Of a DNA stretch of 5,589 bases, positions 4,539 to 5,589 are shown one piece after another. The notes below the pieces were generated by a model. The model made no database searches, had not been told where the DNA came from, and saw only the letters and a list, made by a program, of their open reading frames with translations. The position numbers were made by a program, and so were the translations under genes. Position 1 is the stretch's first letter, and every line of letters starts with the position of its first letter. Source of the stretch: Chloroflexota bacterium (GTDB lineage Bacteria > Chloroflexota > Dehalococcoidia > Lucifugimonadales > UBA1127); assembly GCA_028873745.1 (NCBI GenBank), contig JAPPNT010000151.1:1-5589 (forward strand), read 5' to 3'.

Positions 4539-5589
4539 CTACCGCACCATCCCGCGCACCGCGTCCGCCACCTGGTCCACCTCTTCCGGTGTGTTGAAGA
4601 AGGCGAGGCTCATCCGGACGCAGGATGGGTCTGAAACGGCGCGGATTGAGACGCTGTGCTCCGCCTCCAGGGCGTTTACGAGCTCCCGCGGCTCCCAGCC
4701 CTCGACGCTGAACGTCACGAGGCCGGAGCAGCCCGGGCCCTCCAGCGGCGACGTGATCGAGACGCCCGGCACGGCCGCCAGCGCCGCCTTCGCGCGGGAG
4801 GCCAGCGAGAGGCTGTGCTCCTCGGCCTCGCCGGGGCGGAGCTGGTCGCGGAAGCGGATGGCCGCGAGCAAGCCGGCCCACAGGCCGTCGTTGGTCGTCG
4901 TCAGCTCCAGCTTCTGGATGTCCGAGATGTTCGGCTCGAAGTCCTCCCAGCCGTGGCCGGAGTGCACGGCGTGGCCCGACACCTTCATCGGCGTGACCTG
5001 CTCGATCATCTCCTGGCGGATGTACAGCGCGCCGACGCCGTCCGGCCCCAGCATCCACTTGTGGCCGGGCATGGCGTAGAAGTCGACGCCCAGCGCGTGG
5101 AGGTCAAGCTGGACATGGCCCGTGCCCTGCGCCCCGTCGAGGAGCATCAGGACGCCGTGCTGGCGCGTCACCTCTCGCAGGCGCTCCGCCGGCATGCGGA
5201 GTCCGCTTTTGAACTGGACGTGGCTCATGAACAGCAGCTTCGTCCGGGGCGTAATGGCTGCCTCGACTTTCGCGACGATGCTGTCATGGTCCTCGTCCGG
5301 CTCTAGGGGCAGCACCTTCGTCACCGTGTCGTGCCGCCGCTCCAGGTAGTAGCAGGGCACCAGCACCGAGTTGTGCTCCAGGCTGAACGTGATCACCTCG
5401 TCGCCGGGCTGCCACGCCAAGCCGTTGATGACCATGTTCTGGCCCTCGGTCGTGTTCTGCGTCAGCGCCAGCTCTTCCGCGGAGACGTTGAGGAAGGCCG
5501 CCAGCGACTCCCGCAGGCCCTGCCGGAGCTCGCGGCCGCTGGCGAGCACCGTAGGGCTCGCGGGCCCCAGCGCGCTCTCCTCCTGTAGC
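4539..5589 (-). CDS. Class V PLP-dependent aminotransferase, N-terminus beyond window edge
   Basis: This is a fold-type I PLP enzyme of aminotransferase class V, the group that contains isopenicillin N epimerase-like proteins, kynureninase and cysteine desulfurases. In the 349 visible residues, NTTEGQNMVINGL (45-57) is the phosphate-side motif and LEHNSVLVP (70-78) follows the usual pattern. LLDGAQGTGH (149-158) carries the Asp (D151) that pairs with the pyridine nitrogen, and MPGHKWMLGPDGVG (173-186) holds the Schiff-base lysine K177. CVRMSLAFFNTPEEVD (323-338) matches the family's C-terminal R.S..FYNT.EE. The visible part opens with LQEESALGPASPTV, the usual YL..a.lGP stretch, so only about 20-30 residues should lie outside; the GTG at 5549 is therefore internal. 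I see no catalytic cysteine loop like that of SufS/IscS, which favours an aminotransferase, epimerase or lyase over a desulfurase. The substrate is unknown. Confidence 0.9.
   Translation of the reverse strand, partial: LQEESALGPASPTVLASGRELRQGLRESLAAFLNVSAEELALTQNTTEGQNMVINGLAWQPGDEVITFSLEHNSVLVPCYYLERRHDTVTKVLPLEPDEDHDSIVAKVEAAITPRTKLLFMSHVQFKSGLRMPAERLREVTRQHGVLMLLDGAQGTGHVQLDLHALGVDFYAMPGHKWMLGPDGVGALYIRQEMIEQVTPMKVSGHAVHSGHGWEDFEPNISDIQKLELTTTNDGLWAGLLAAIRFRDQLRPGEAEEHSLSLASRAKAALAAVPGVSITSPLEGPGCSGLVTFSVEGWEPRELVNALEAEHSVSIRAVSDPSCVRMSLAFFNTPEEVDQVADAVRGMVR

Noticed and set aside
5547..5549. GTG as the start of the aminotransferase
   Set aside because: The frame stays open to the window edge, and the upstream residues LQEESALGPASPT match the usual family N-terminal region, so the true start is outside the window.
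1..5589. A new multi-gene defence, secretion or biosynthetic system
   Set aside because: Every gene but one belongs to a common metabolic enzyme family, orientations are mixed, and no mobile, toxin, nuclease or assembly-line gene is present. The HExxH protein alone does not make a system.

Overview
This is a GC-rich bacterial window, densely packed with metabolic genes: five on the minus strand and one on the plus strand. No rRNA, tRNA, CRISPR array, insertion sequence or phage gene is visible. The mix of gene families (diaminopimelate decarboxylase, LigB-type extradiol dioxygenase, PIG3-like quinone oxidoreductase, class V aminotransferase, aldo/keto reductase) together with the GC content would fit an uncultured soil, aquifer or marine bacterium. 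Chloroflexota is my guess from general resemblance only, and nothing in the window proves it.

Layout from left to right. The left edge cuts the 3' end of lysA (minus strand, 357 codons present). Upstream of it, on the same strand and with short gaps of 51 and 31 nt, are a 128-aa HExxH putative metallopeptidase and an aldo/keto reductase-like gene of only 257 aa. These three look like one transcription unit ending in lysA. The reductase appears to have lost an internal block of roughly 55-60 residues. It opens with the usual MEYRRLG start and jumps straight to the strand that carries the catalytic lysine, so the Asp/Tyr half of the catalytic tetrad is absent. A 131-nt gap with two dyad symmetries separates it from the next upstream minus-strand gene, a 332-aa LigB-family class III extradiol dioxygenase with a complete set of candidate iron ligands.

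The dioxygenase and a plus-strand zinc-free quinone oxidoreductase (327 aa) are divergent and share a 105-nt control region. This region holds a good sigma-70-like promoter for the dioxygenase and a weaker -10-like element for the oxidoreductase. The oxidoreductase converges on a class V PLP-dependent aminotransferase with only 4 nt between the two stop codons. The aminotransferase runs off the right edge, so its N-terminus is missing.

Functionally, the divergent dioxygenase/oxidoreductase pair could serve related chemistry on catechol- or quinone-type substrates, but this is inference from context. Lysine/peptidoglycan precursor metabolism (lysA) is the only pathway I can name with confidence. 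I do not see a coherent new multi-gene system. The best leads are the internally deleted reductase, the dyads in front of it, and the small uncharacterised HExxH protein translated just ahead of lysA.
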